Part shown: positions 44,013-54,079 of the stretch, one piece after another
Position numbering within the stretch: the first letter of the stretch is position 1
How the letters are laid out: the number at the start of each line of letters is the position of its first letter
NCBI GenBank assembly: GCA_002077045.2
Contig: KZ111141.1
Span: 423,001 to 487,000 of the forward strand
Source of the DNA: Rachicladosporium sp. CCFEE 5018
Lineage: Eukaryota; Ascomycota; Dothideomycetes; Cladosporiales; Cladosporiaceae
Direction: 5' to 3'
Length of the DNA stretch: 64,000 nucleotides
Position numbers and translations under genes: made by a program
Notes under the pieces: generated by a model
What the model was told of the DNA's origin: nothing
What the model saw: only the letters and a program-made list of their open reading frames with translations
Databases searched by the model: none

Positions 44013-45675
44013 TCATCGAAACTCGTATCGCGGCATCTGAGTCGTGCGTCTGAAGTCGTTGGCTGTGACACGATGTTAGTCAATCGGCCATCTGCATAAG
44101 GTGACAAGTTCTCCACATACCATACGACCCCATCGCAGCACAATCTCCGGTCTCCCTCTTGACCTCCGCCTCTGGCAGCCATTGCCTGATCTTCTCCAAC
44201 CGTGCATGATTACTCGGATGCGTGGACAGGAATTGCGGCGGCGCATTCTTCTCCTCCTCTTCCATTCTGGCCCACAATCCCATAGCCGCAGCCGGATCAT
44301 AGCAGCTCTCAGCCATCATTAGCAATCCAATGTAATCCGCCTCCTGCTCTTGCGCGCGAGAGCCAGGTCGCAAGAACGCAAAGTCGATGATCATCCTTCC
44401 GAAGCCGAAGTCCAGGCCGATGATCGCTGAGCCAATGAGCGCGATGCCCATGAGAATGAAGGAGCTAGACATCCGCTCTGCAGCATGATGCGCGACGTTG
44501 TGTGCGATCTCGTGACCGAGCACTGCGGCTAGTCCGTCGTCGCCCTTGCAGACATCTAGAATCCCACTGAACACAAACACCTTCCCTCCAGGAATGACGA
44601 AGGCATTCTTCATCGGATCCTCAATGACATGTACTTCCCACTCCTCCCCATCCAGTCCGCTATGTGGGATCAAGCGGTTCAGCACCCTTTGCACCATCCT
44701 GCTCTTCGGGTGACTTGGTGGCAGTAGCCTGTTCCCAAACTCTTGCATCGTCTGCTGATACATCTGTTTCCCTGTCTCTGCCTCNNNNNNNNNNNNNNNN
44801 NNNNNNNNNNNNNNNNNNNNNNNNNNNNNNNNNNNNNNNNNNNNNNNNNNNNNNNNNNNNNNNNNNNNNNNNNNNNNNNNNNNNCGAGAGCCAGGTCGCA
44901 AGAACGCAAAGTCGATGATCATCCTTCCGAAGCCGAAGTCCAGGCCGATGATCGCTGAGCCAATGAGCGCGATGCCCATGAGAATGAAGGAGCTAGACAT
45001 CCGCTCTGCAGCATGATGCGCGACGTTGTGTGCGATCTCGTGACCGAGCACTGCGGCTAGTCCGTCGTCGCCCTTGCAGACATCTAGAATCCCACTGAAC
45101 ACAAACACCTTCCCTCCAGGAATGACGAAGGCATTCTTCATCGGATCCTCAATGACATGTACTTCCCACTCCTCCCCATCCAGTCCGCTATGTGGGATCA
45201 AGCGGTTCAGCACCCTTTGCACCATCCTGCTCTTCGGGTGACTTGGTGGCAGTAGCCTGTTCCCAAACTCTTGCATCGTCTGCTGATACATCTGTTTCCC
45301 TGTCTCTGCCTCCGTGGCCGGAGAGACAACATTGAAGCGCCTTCGATGGGAGACCGGGACCTCCTCAAGGTTCGCAATGTAGACTCCACCGCCTACCGCG
45401 CCAATGCCGCCAATTTCGTAGTAGAACGTCGGTCGGGCGGCCCAGCGTTGGAAGATGTTTCGAGAGGCGTTGAAGCGCTGGTAATTGAAAGCCTGACGGG
45501 CGGCGGATGGCGTTTGGTGGAAACCTCGTGCTCGAGGAAGCGGAGTCCTGAAGATTAGCTCAGGCTTTCGCATCATTCCTGCGAATGCGCCATGGAGACT
45601 CGCGTTGGTCAACGGCCGTGGGACTGCACCAGTGTTGGATAGAGCCTTCCAAATGGCTCGCTGGGTGGACTGCAT
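44013..45675 (-). CDS. OMA1: Mitochondrial metalloendopeptidase OMA1 (model disrupted by assembly gap)
   Basis: OMA1 is an inner-membrane M48 zinc protease for quality control. The zinc motif LGHEIAHNVAHH is present, followed by a hydrophobic segment (ILMGIALIGSAIIGLDFGFG), EADYIGLLMMAES and FLSTHPSNHARL. The ATG at 45675 starts a targeting-like N-terminus (MQSTQRAIWKALS, RARGFHQTPSAARQAF). A final intron, 44121/44120-44063 (GTATGT...CACAG with CTAAC), leads to a last exon, 44062-44013, ending MPRYEFR. The middle is damaged: 428 bp occur identically at 44357-44784 and 44885-45312, flanking exactly 100 N. Because 528 nt is a multiple of three, the frame stays open and a false long protein with two protease domains is predicted. 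Collapsing the copies gives a normal-sized OMA1 of roughly 365-370 residues. Confidence 0.9.
44357..45312. repeat. Identical 428-bp direct copies flanking the gap (assembly artefact)
   Basis: The copies at 44357-44784 and 44885-45312 start with cgagagccaggtcgcaag and end with tgtctctgcctc. They appear identical by direct comparison throughout. Both lie inside OMA1. Perfect identity, placement at the gap edges and the round gap size point to failed contig joining. Confidence 0.92.
44785..44884. other. Scaffold gap, 100 N
   Basis: Exactly 100 N mark a gap of nominal length. The sequence on both sides is the same 428 bp, so the contig ends overlap and were not merged. Confidence 0.98.
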
Positions 45676-46207
45676 TGCGTCAGGAAGGGTAGCCTTGCTC
45701 ACGGCGAAGACTGTGTTATCGAGAGATCATCACTTGATTGAGAGGATCGGTCGGATGTTTGCAGAAGTGGAATCGTTGCGCCTGTATATCGTAGCAACAC
45801 CGCGAGCATGACATCAGACGCCGCGGCTTCATCTGAGAAGCGATTCGCTCGGGATGGTCCGACGCTAGTCTACGGCCTAAATTCTATCCACTGCGATCGT
45901 TGAATGGAACATTGAATGGAATCTCGCGCGGAGATGCTGAACGGCGCGATGTGACGGACCGCTCTGATCTCCAATGCAATGGATCTAACCACTACTTGCG
46001 AAAGTCTTCACTTGTTCTGCGCTGTTGGCACGTACTTTAGTATACGATGGCTAAGTCAAGAAGCCATAAAGTGAAGTCCAGCGAGATAGTGCCTAGTGCT
46101 TGTACCTTGTAAGATACGACTCTCGCACCTTCCTCCCTCATGTCCACTGCATGAGCTACTGCCTCCGCGACTTCACGCTCGACCCCTAGAATTCTCGACA
46201 CCCAACC
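45676..46207. other. Divergent intergenic region (OMA1 / hypothetical gene)
   Basis: This 532-bp stretch probably holds two promoters. Near 45880-45925 it contains a close direct repeat (gaatggaacattgaatggaat). Nothing else was seen. Confidence 0.5.
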
Positions 46208-47134
46208 ATGGATCGCTTTCCCAAACGTCGTTGGCTGAACGACACTGTCACCACCACATCATCAGAACAGTTCGGCGATCTCTTGACTCAACCAAACGTA
46301 ATTTTCGGAGCGCCTACGTCAATCGAAGCAACCAGTCTCAGCAACAGCGTCAGCTCTAAGCACCCAGAGTCCAGTCCACCGAACATCAAGACCAGCCGAC
46401 ACGACAGTGCAAGCCCTCCACTTTTGTCTTGGAGATGCATTCGGAGGCTGTCTGTGCAAGACGCGATCACACTGCTGAGATCGCTGCCGCTGCGAGCCGA
46501 CTCTGGAGTGCGCTGTAAGCTCATGTCGATCGCGCACCCTTCATTCCCCAATTGACGTGCGATAGATGCGCATGGCAAATACTTGGTCCGAAGCGCTAGC
46601 CGACGAGGTTCAGACGTTCCTCATTGCGCCACGCGAATCGACACCGTCGCGCAGTTGAAGCTGAACGTCAGATTAACGCTCCAAATGCTGTGGAAGGCGA
46701 AGACAGATTTGGAGAACGGCCACGTATCAGATCTCCACGGTGGCGTGATTGTCATTCGACATTTGATCGACTTCCACGATCGACGCCTCGCTTCGCTGAA
46801 GGAATTCGAAATTATCACTGCTGCTCAGGTGCTGATGCGCCATCTCGGTTGCAAAGGCAGTCTAGTCTCGAATACCCAGCTTTTGCTAAACCAGGTCGGT
46901 GTCGGGACTTCGCCTGACATAGCGAAGATGTCACCGTCACAGCGCAAGATGGTCGACTTTGCTATGCGTTATGAGAGCGCCAGGTCTAGTCCGGCAGCAT
47001 CGAAGCGACTGGCTGCAGAGCTCCAGACTTGCGATGAACAAGTACTGTCGTGGAGGAAGTTCATGATTGACTACGCTGAGCTGGGGTTCGAGGAGCATGA
47101 CTATCTCTCGAATACCAGGGCTCTAGCTCCGTGA
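46208..47134 (+). CDS. Hypothetical protein, 291 aa, helical C-terminal domain
   Basis: Exon 1 is 46208-46514 and exon 2 is 46566-47134, with a 51-nt intron (GTAAGC...GATAG) that keeps the frame. The N-terminal 70 residues are Ser/Thr/Pro-rich and probably disordered (TTTSSEQFGD, SVSSKHPESSPP). A short predicted helix (RRLSVQDAITLLRSLPL) follows. From about residue 110 the sequence is mostly helical and looks folded: TVAQLKLNVRLTLQMLWKAK, then a His-containing segment (VIVIRHLIDFHDRRL), KEFEIITAAQVLMRHLGC and SQRKMVDFAMRYE. There is no signal peptide or membrane helix. I do not recognise the family. The coherent composition and clean intron make a real gene likely. Confidence 0.65.
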
Positions 47135-47204
47135 GGGCGAGCATGACATCAAGGATTGCCTCAGCTAGTCACTTTGGGGTTGCGACGATAAGAACGGTCG
47201 TGAT

Positions 47205-47483
47205 TCACCTCTCGTTAATTTGATCTGGCAAGGCAGGCCGGTGCACTTCGACGAACTCAGGTCCACCCTTCCAGAAGCCGGCGCTCTGTGCAACTTGACG
47301 CACGATGGTGTGCTCGCCAGTGGCTGTAGCAATGCCGACGTCCGCGAGCAGCACCAATGCAAGACCTTGGAGGACTAGATAGCCCATCATAGGAGGTGGC
47401 GGAGGTGGTGGCCGTTGCAGCCCGAAGAAGCTGCGTCTGAGGGCGTACTGAGCCAGGCGCGAGGACAGCCGCGGGCGCTGCAT
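47205..47483 (-). CDS. Small hydrophobic protein, possibly mitochondrial (92 aa)
   Basis: This complete ORF starts at an ATG at 47483. The N-terminus is basic and Ser/Arg/Leu-rich (MQRPRLSSRLAQYALRRSFF), resembling a mitochondrial targeting peptide. A Pro run (PPPPPPP) precedes one hydrophobic helix (MGYLVLQGLALVLLADVGIA). The short soluble tail ends VHRPALPDQINER. The layout fits a small inner-membrane protein. No family was recognised and no intron is needed. It lies only about 70 bp from the convergent hypothetical gene. Confidence 0.5.
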   Translation of the reverse strand: MQRPRLSSRLAQYALRRSFFGLQRPPPPPPPMMGYLVLQGLALVLLADVGIATATGEHTIVRQVAQSAGFWKGGPEFVEVHRPALPDQINER

Positions 47484-47502
47484 CGTGAATAACGAGTGCG
47501 AA

Positions 47503-48048
47503 CTAGCTGGTAGCTTTCATGTACCCCAAATCCAGTACATGGACCCCCTCTCCCGTGATGAAATCAGATGAGGTCTGGTCGAAGTCGCCATGCATGGGAG
47601 TGCGGACGATGCCGCAAGGCTGAAACACATCCGTTCGCTCCGGCGCAACGGTGTCTCCCCACCTTGGCGACACGAAGCGCGTGGCAGAGCTTACGTTACT
47701 CACGGCCGCGGTGAACGTGCCGTGATCGATGTATGTAGACAGGACTAAAGTCCAGCAGTTCACTAAAGCACCATGGCGGCGTGGCAAATTCAGCAATTGA
47801 ATCTACATACCATTAATCGACAATCCTTCACTCCTTCGAACAACATAGCTCCCTCCTTGGCAGTACCCCGTGTAGTGTACCCTAAGAGGAAGCAGTAGAG
47901 AAGGAGAGGCTAGGGGATCTTGACTCGACACGTTGCAGCGCCCAACGTTTGCCAATACCAGGCAGGTAATCTCGAAACTTCTCACCTCGATAGTCGCACC
48001 GAGCGATCCATAGCCGGCAGGCCTGACACTCTGGGGCCTGCCTAGCAT
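47503..48048 (-). CDS. Possible small gene antisense to the DRS2 start (uncertain)
   Basis: Two minus-strand frames join across a good intron: donor GTATGT at 47810 and acceptor TTTAG ending at 47745 (66 nt). This links VVRRSEGLSIN to VLSTYIDHGTFTAAVSN and then to a stop at 47503. The 5' part is unclear. The longest frame starts at an ATG at 48048 that overlaps the DRS2 ATG within one CATG. Alternatively, a shorter first exon from 48011 could splice (GTGAGA...TCTTAG) to GGTACACTACACGG. There is no domain. It may be a real divergent gene, or antisense noise over the DRS2 leader. Confidence 0.3.
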
Positions 48049-51000
48049 GGCCCAGGGAGGTTCTCGCGGTCATGGTGGAAACGACCTATTGGGCCTGGAC
48101 GACAATGCGGGACCGTACTACAACTCTGGCCAGCGAGCACCTGCGAACGACGACGATCTTCTGAACGAGTACGACATAGACGACACCGAGACCCGCGTCT
48201 CGACATCCCGCGACGCTTTCGTTGGCGGCAACTCGACCGCAGGGCTTCCTGGGGGACCATCAAGACCGGGTCCGCAAGCTTCAGTGGAGAGCCTGCAGCC
48301 ACCGACGATGCTGGGCCAGGCAGGCCGGAACTATAGTCAGACCTCCGACCTTAACAATTACCAGCGCTACTCAGATGTTGACGACAACCGCAGCGATGCG
48401 GGAGGGTACTATGCCATGGGAGGCAACATTGACGAGGATAACGTGCCGGGACTGCCGCTGAACAACAAGAGCAAGCACCGTAGTCGGAACAGCATTTTGA
48501 GTCTGGGAGGAGGCATGATTGGGAGGGTTAAGAACACGCTAGGCATGGGCCCGGAGTACAGCGAGATGGACTTGCCTTTGACAGAGACACCGGCTGGAAG
48601 AGGGCACGCCCAGAGTGTAGGGACGGAGAGCTTGCCGCCGCGCAAACGGACAACGCCAGGCTCGAAGTTCAAGTTTGGCATCCCCGGACGAGGCAAAGTC
48701 GACCCTTCAACACTGGGACCGAGGATCATACATCTCAACAATCCACCTGCGAATGCGACAAGCAAGTACGCCGACAACCATGTCAGCACGACAAAGTACA
48801 ACATCGCTACGTTCCTGCCGAAGTTCTTGTTTGAGCAGTTCAGCAAGTACGCCAACTTGTTCTTCCTGTTCACTGCAATTCTGCAGCAGATCCCAAATCT
48901 CAGTCCGATGAATCGATGGACGACTGTTGTGCCGCTGGGCATAGTGCTTCTAGTTTCGGCTGCGAAGGAAATCATCGAGGACAATCGGCGGAGAAGTCAG
49001 GATGCGCAACTGAACCGATCGCCCACCAGAGTGCTGAGAGGGTCGAGATTTGAGGATGTAAAGTGGATCGATGTGCATGTTGGTGACATTCTGCGGGTGG
49101 AGTCGGAGGAGTCATTCCCGGCCGATATTGTACTACTCGCCTCGTCTGAGCCTGAAGGGTTGTGCTACATCGAAACTGCGAACCTCGACGGCGAGACGAA
49201 TTTGAAGATCAAGCAAGGTATACCGGAGACCTGCAACCTCGTATCGTCAGCCGAGCTCGGAAGACTTGGTGGACGACTGCGCTCGGAGCAGCCGAACAGC
49301 TCACTGTACACGTACGAGGCGACTTTGACGATGCAGACTGGCGGTGGTGAGGAAGAACTTCCACTACAGCCTGATCAGCTGCTCCTTCGAGGCGCTACAC
49401 TGCGCAACACTCCCTGGATCCACGGTGTAGTAGTCTTCACAGGCCACGAGACGAAGCTAATGCGTAACGCGACCGCGACGCCCATCAAGCGTACTGCTGT
49501 CGAGCGCACAGTGAACATGCAGATTCTGATGCTCGGTGGTGTCCTTGTAGCACTGTCAGTCATCAGCTCGGTCGGCGACCTCGTCATCCGCAACACCAGC
49601 GGCGACAAGCTTTGGTACCTATTATATCCCTCTATCAACGGAGCGCAGCTCTTCTTCAGCGATATCTTCACGTACTGGATCTTGTACTCCAATCTGGTAC
49701 CGATCTCGCTTTTCGTGACGGTCGAGATCATCAAGTACTATCAGGCGTTCCTGATCTCCTCGGATCTGGACATATATTGGGACAAGACTGACACGCCTGC
49801 CAATTGTCGGACATCTTCATTGGTGGAAGAGCTAGGGCAGGTCGAGTACATCTTCTCTGACAAGACTGGTACGCTCACATGTAATCAGATGGACTTTCGA
49901 CAATGCTCGATTGGTGGCATCCAGTACGCGGAAGAAGTGCCTGAGGATCGTAAGATCATCGGGGAAGACGATACTGGGACAGGTATCTATGACTTCAAGG
50001 GCATGGAGAAACATCGGCGTGGCGGGGAGAATGCTGCGCAAATCCATCACTTCAATACTCTGCTATCGACATGCCACACCGTCATCCCGGAAATCAAGGC
50101 TGAGAAGCCAGGCGTCATCAAGTACCAGGCCGCTTCGCCCGATGAAGGCGCGCTAGTCGAGGGTGCTGTACTGCTTGGTTACAAGTTCGTTGCACGAAAG
50201 CCGAGATCCGTCACTATCGAACTAGAAGGGCAGAGGTACGAGTACGAGCTGCTTGCAGTATGCGAGTTCAACTCGACCAGGAAGCGGATGAGCACAATCT
50301 TCCGATGCCCTGATGGAAAGATCAGGTGCTACTGCAAGGGTGCCGATACCGTGATCCTCGAGCGCTTGGGTGTTCGAGATGACATCGTCGAGAAGACGCT
50401 CCTGCATCTCGAAGAGTACGCTGCCGAGGGGCTGCGAACTCTATGTCTGGCGATGCGCGAAGTGCCTGAGTCTGAGTTCCGCGAGTGGTGGGATGTGTAT
50501 AATACTGCGCAGACCACCGTCTCCGGCAATCGAGCTGAAGAGCTTGACAAAGCTGCAGAGCTCATTGAGCATGACTTCACACTGCTTGGCGCTACGGCCA
50601 TCGAAGACAAGCTACAGGATGGTGTTCCAGATACGATACACACGCTTCAGACCGCTGGCATCAAAGTCTGGGTCTTGACCGGTGATCGTCAGGAGACCGC
50701 GATCAACATCGGGATGTCTTGTAAGCTCATCTCGGAAGATATGACACTGCTCATTATCAATGAGGAGAATGCGTCGGCTACGAGAGCGAACATTGAGAAA
50801 AAGCTTGAGGCGATCCGGTCACAGCATGCGGGTGGCATTGAGATGGAAACGCTCGCGCTGGTGATTGACGGCAAGAGCTTGACGTACGCCTTGGAGAAAG
50901 ACCTCGAGAAGCAATTCCTAGATCTTGCGGTCATGTGCAAAGCAGTCATCTGCTGTCGAGTATCGCCACTACAGAAGGCGCTCGTCGTCAAGCTCGTCAA

Positions 51001-52162
51001 GCGCCATCTCAAAGCCATCCTCCTTGCGATCGGCGATGGAGCGAACGACGTGTCAATGATCCAAGCAGCCCACATCGGCATCGGCATTTCCGGTGTCGAA
51101 GGCCTGCAAGCTGCTCGCAGCGCCGACGTCAGCATAGCGCAGTTCAGATTCCTGCGCAAACTCCTGCTAGTCCATGGGTCCTGGTCCTACCAACGCATCA
51201 GCAAAGTGATTCTCTACTTCTACTACAAGAACACCGCCCTCTTCATCACCCAATTCTGGTACTCGTTCCAGAACGCCTTCTCCGGCCAAGTCATCTACGA
51301 GTCCTGGACGTTGAGTTTCTTCAACGTTATCTTCACGGCGCTCCCGCCATTCGTGATCGGGATTTTCGATCAATTCGTAAATGCTCGCTTACTCGACCGC
51401 TACCCGCAGCTCTACCAACTCAGCCAAAAAGGCGTCTTCTTCCAAACCCACAACTTCTGGTCCTGGGTCGGTAACGGCTTCTACCACAGCGTGCTCCTCT
51501 ACTTCTTCTCCGAGCTCATCTGGCGCAACGATGGGATTCTTTCGGATGGCACAGTAGCGGGGCACTGGGTCTGGGGCACAGCGCTCTATACCGCTGGTCT
51601 TGTCACGGTCCTCGGAAAGGCAGCTCTCATCACTAATGTTTGGACGAAGTACCACGTTATTGCCATCCCAGGGAGCCTGGGGATTTGGTTCATCTTCTTG
51701 CCACTATATGCGACTGTGGCGCCACGGCTGGGCTTTAGTACGGAGTATGCCGGGCTGTTATCGATTCTGCTGACGAGTCCGACGTTCTGGTTGATGGGGT
51801 GTATGGTTCTGCCGGCTCTGTGTCTGACTCGAGACTTTGCTTGGAAGTATGCGAAGAGAATGTACTATCCGCAGTCCTATCACCATGTGCAGGAGATACA
51901 GAAATATAATATCCAGGACTACCGGCCGAGGTACGCTGCTCTGCTTTACCTCTTTGTACTACTGTCCTGTATACTGACGTTCGTGCGCAGGATGGAGCAA
52001 TTCCAGAAAGCTATCCGGAAAGTGCGGCAAGTACAGCGTATGCGGAAGCAGCGCGGATACGCATTTTCACAGACGGATGAGAGTCAGGCGAGGGTGCTGC
52101 AGGCTTATGATACGACGAAGGAGAGAGGAAGGTACGGGGAGATGACGAGTAGTCGGAGATGA
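48047..52162 (+). CDS. DRS2: Phospholipid-transporting P4-ATPase (flippase) Drs2
   Basis: Drs2 flips phosphatidylserine and phosphatidylethanolamine to the cytosolic leaflet of trans-Golgi membranes. Family motifs are all present: KYNIATFLPKFLFEQFSKYA, LDGETNLKIKQG, the phosphorylation site D605 in FSDKTGTLTCNQ, KGADTVILERL, VWVLTGDRQETAINIG and GDGANDVSMIQAAHIGIGI. Ten membrane helices are expected. The frame is open for 1371 codons, but 51931-51990 is a 60-nt intron (GTACGC...GCGCAG with CTGAC). Removing it joins YNIQDYRPR directly to MEQFQKAIRKVRQ, the conserved C-terminal regulatory tail, and gives 1351 residues. The N-terminal 170 residues are an acidic, Asn/Gly/Ser-rich cytosolic extension. 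The gene ends GRYGEMTSSRR. Confidence 0.96.
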   Translation: MAQGGSRGHGGNDLLGLDDNAGPYYNSGQRAPANDDDLLNEYDIDDTETRVSTSRDAFVGGNSTAGLPGGPSRPGPQASVESLQPPTMLGQAGRNYSQTSDLNNYQRYSDVDDNRSDAGGYYAMGGNIDEDNVPGLPLNNKSKHRSRNSILSLGGGMIGRVKNTLGMGPEYSEMDLPLTETPAGRGHAQSVGTESLPPRKRTTPGSKFKFGIPGRGKVDPSTLGPRIIHLNNPPANATSKYADNHVSTTKYNIATFLPKFLFEQFSKYANLFFLFTAILQQIPNLSPMNRWTTVVPLGIVLLVSAAKEIIEDNRRRSQDAQLNRSPTRVLRGSRFEDVKWIDVHVGDILRVESEESFPADIVLLASSEPEGLCYIETANLDGETNLKIKQGIPETCNLVSSAELGRLGGRLRSEQPNSSLYTYEATLTMQTGGGEEELPLQPDQLLLRGATLRNTPWIHGVVVFTGHETKLMRNATATPIKRTAVERTVNMQILMLGGVLVALSVISSVGDLVIRNTSGDKLWYLLYPSINGAQLFFSDIFTYWILYSNLVPISLFVTVEIIKYYQAFLISSDLDIYWDKTDTPANCRTSSLVEELGQVEYIFSDKTGTLTCNQMDFRQCSIGGIQYAEEVPEDRKIIGEDDTGTGIYDFKGMEKHRRGGENAAQIHHFNTLLSTCHTVIPEIKAEKPGVIKYQAASPDEGALVEGAVLLGYKFVARKPRSVTIELEGQRYEYELLAVCEFNSTRKRMSTIFRCPDGKIRCYCKGADTVILERLGVRDDIVEKTLLHLEEYAAEGLRTLCLAMREVPESEFREWWDVYNTAQTTVSGNRAEELDKAAELIEHDFTLLGATAIEDKLQDGVPDTIHTLQTAGIKVWVLTGDRQETAINIGMSCKLISEDMTLLIINEENASATRANIEKKLEAIRSQHAGGIEMETLALVIDGKSLTYALEKDLEKQFLDLAVMCKAVICCRVSPLQKALVVKLVKRHLKAILLAIGDGANDVSMIQAAHIGIGISGVEGLQAARSADVSIAQFRFLRKLLLVHGSWSYQRISKVILYFYYKNTALFITQFWYSFQNAFSGQVIYESWTLSFFNVIFTALPPFVIGIFDQFVNARLLDRYPQLYQLSQKGVFFQTHNFWSWVGNGFYHSVLLYFFSELIWRNDGILSDGTVAGHWVWGTALYTAGLVTVLGKAALITNVWTKYHVIAIPGSLGIWFIFLPLYATVAPRLGFSTEYAGLLSILLTSPTFWLMGCMVLPALCLTRDFAWKYAKRMYYPQSYHHVQEIQKYNIQDYRPRYAALLYLFVLLSCILTFVRRMEQFQKAIRKVRQVQRMRKQRGYAFSQTDESQARVLQAYDTTKERGRYGEMTSSRR

Positions 52163-52681
52163 TCTGAGCCCCGAGAGCAAGGGCATGGAGTTTGGGAAAA
52201 GGGCGTACGCGCTCGTGGGTATGTAAAGTAACGGAAAGTACACTCCTTAAACTCGCTTTACCTTATGATCCAGGTCCTTGCATCTGCCTGAACCAGGGCG
52301 ATGCACGCTTCAGGATTCGTTCGAGAGCTTCTCGTGTCAACAAGCTGCGTTGCTGACCTGCCTGATCTAGCTAGCTAGGTCCGATGTCATCCTGCAGCTA
52401 AGTCCGACATTCCGACACCGATCTCGAAGCTACACAGATCTCAAACATCATGGGCCGCCACCGTACCGATACATGATCTCTTGACCATGGACTGAGGTAG
52501 AGTATGCTGGCTGTATCTTTTGAGTGTGCCGACGATCGAAGTCACGACATTGACATTGACAAGGCTCAAGTTTGACTACGTCTTCACTAAACCTTTGTTT
52601 TCCCAACCCACTTGAAGAGAAGTAACGCGTCCTAGAGAGATCTGAGCATTAGCCGGGGAACACCGCAGTCGATCTTCAGCG
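52163..52681. other. Intergenic, no supported gene
   Basis: This stretch holds the DRS2 3' flank and the amidohydrolase promoter. Nothing is supported beyond short ORFs. Confidence 0.5.
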
Positions 52682-54052
52682 ATGACTAGAGGAGCATCCA
52701 GAATGGCTTCCGCATCACATCCCGGCGCTCCAGCAACAACTCCAGACATCACGATCCACACGTCTAAGCTCTTCGACCCAAAACAGAAGAAGTTCCTCAG
52801 CAACGTCAGCCTCATCGTATCACCTCTCACTGGCCTCATAACCTCAGTCCACACCCGCTCGGAAGCTCTCTCCACTACCATAGCCCGCAGTACCCACACC
52901 ATCGATCTCCGCGGCAAGACCGTCCTCCCTGGCCTCGTAGACGCCCATACGCATCTCTTCCTGCATGCCTACTCTGATACTCCAGCGATGGTACAAATGC
53001 GAGATGAGAGTCTAGTCGAAAGGGTTATCAGAGCTACGAACCACTGCCGTGCAGCTCTCTTGGCGGGGTATACGACTTACCGCGATCTGGGTACCGAAGG
53101 CGCCGGAGACGCGGACGTGCATGTGCGAGATGCTGTGAATCGCGGTCTGATCCCAGGACCTCGGATCTTCTGCGCAACAGAGGCGCTGGGCAGTAGTGGC
53201 GGCTACGAAACGCGAGTCGAAAGCCGTTCAAACGACGGCGTCGCGCTAGGTCGAATCTCGGATCCCTGCGACGGTGTTATAGGCGTCAAAGCCGCTGTCC
53301 GACGACGTCTAGGCGCAGGCGCGGACGTGGTGAAATTCTACGCCGACTATCGCAAGCGTGCTCTCCGCTTCCCGGCCCCTCTAGGAAGCACGGGCGGGAG
53401 CAGAGGATGCGATGTCATGTTTCCACCCGAAGGCGAGGAAAGGAGTCCAAGCCTTCTGCTTTTCGATCAAGAGGAAATGGATGCCATTGTGCGGGAAGCC
53501 AAAGCCGGCCGCGCGCCCGTGGCAGCCCACGCCATGACGGCTGAGGGCGTGATCATGGCTGCTAAAGCGGGCGTGACGACCGTAGAGCACGGACTGGGGA
53601 TGGTTGAGCGGAGTACAGAGGTACTGCAAGTGCTCAAAGATAGCGGGACGATTTTCGTGCCCACGCTGGCAGTCATGGAGCTCTTCGTCGAGGACATCAA
53701 ACCCCTGCTCGCCGAAGTCAAAGCAGCGTACGATCTCGGCATCAAGCTAGCTTGTGGTGGCGACACGGGCGCATTCGCGCACGGCGATAATGTCAGAGAA
53801 CTGGAGCTGATGATACAAGCTGGCGTGCCGTTGGAAGAGGTATTGTTGGCTGCTACGTTGCATGGCTGGGAGGCTTGTGGAGGGGAGTGGGCGGGACGGA
53901 AGTTCGGGTGGTTGGAGGTGGGTTGTGCGGCTGACTTGATCGCGCTGGAAGGAGATTTGGAGGACCATGTGGGGGCGCTAAGGAAGGTGGAGTTTGTAAT
54001 GAAGGATGGGAGGGTGTGGAAACGGGATGGCGTGGCTGTGGGAATGGTGTAG
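52682..54052 (+). CDS. Amidohydrolase-family metal-dependent hydrolase (imidazolonepropionase/prolidase-like)
   Basis: This single exon of 456 residues starts at 52682; an in-frame ATG at 52703 is an alternative. The amidohydrolase signatures are complete. After the N-terminal beta-sandwich comes GKTVLPGLVDAHTHLFLH with the first two metal histidines. A candidate bridging Lys follows in DVVKFYADYR. Further metal ligands are in VAAHAMTAEGV and TVEHGLGMV, and the catalytic Asp is in ACGGDTGAFAHGDN. The C-terminal sandwich returns with GCAADLIALEGDLEDHV. Close bacterial and fungal relatives (COG1228 type) hydrolyse cyclic amides, dipeptides or mycotoxin-like amides, so the substrate cannot be read from sequence. 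There is no signal peptide, so it is probably cytosolic. Confidence 0.88.
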   Translation: MTRGASRMASASHPGAPATTPDITIHTSKLFDPKQKKFLSNVSLIVSPLTGLITSVHTRSEALSTTIARSTHTIDLRGKTVLPGLVDAHTHLFLHAYSDTPAMVQMRDESLVERVIRATNHCRAALLAGYTTYRDLGTEGAGDADVHVRDAVNRGLIPGPRIFCATEALGSSGGYETRVESRSNDGVALGRISDPCDGVIGVKAAVRRRLGAGADVVKFYADYRKRALRFPAPLGSTGGSRGCDVMFPPEGEERSPSLLLFDQEEMDAIVREAKAGRAPVAAHAMTAEGVIMAAKAGVTTVEHGLGMVERSTEVLQVLKDSGTIFVPTLAVMELFVEDIKPLLAEVKAAYDLGIKLACGGDTGAFAHGDNVRELELMIQAGVPLEEVLLAATLHGWEACGGEWAGRKFGWLEVGCAADLIALEGDLEDHVGALRKVEFVMKDGRVWKRDGVAVGMV

Positions 54053-54079
54053 ATATTGCTGTGCCAGGAAGGGGATATG

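Noticed and set aside
44080..45702. OMA1 as a natural protein with two protease domains
   Set aside because: The two copies are identical at the DNA level and flank a 100-N gap, which a natural domain duplication would not show.
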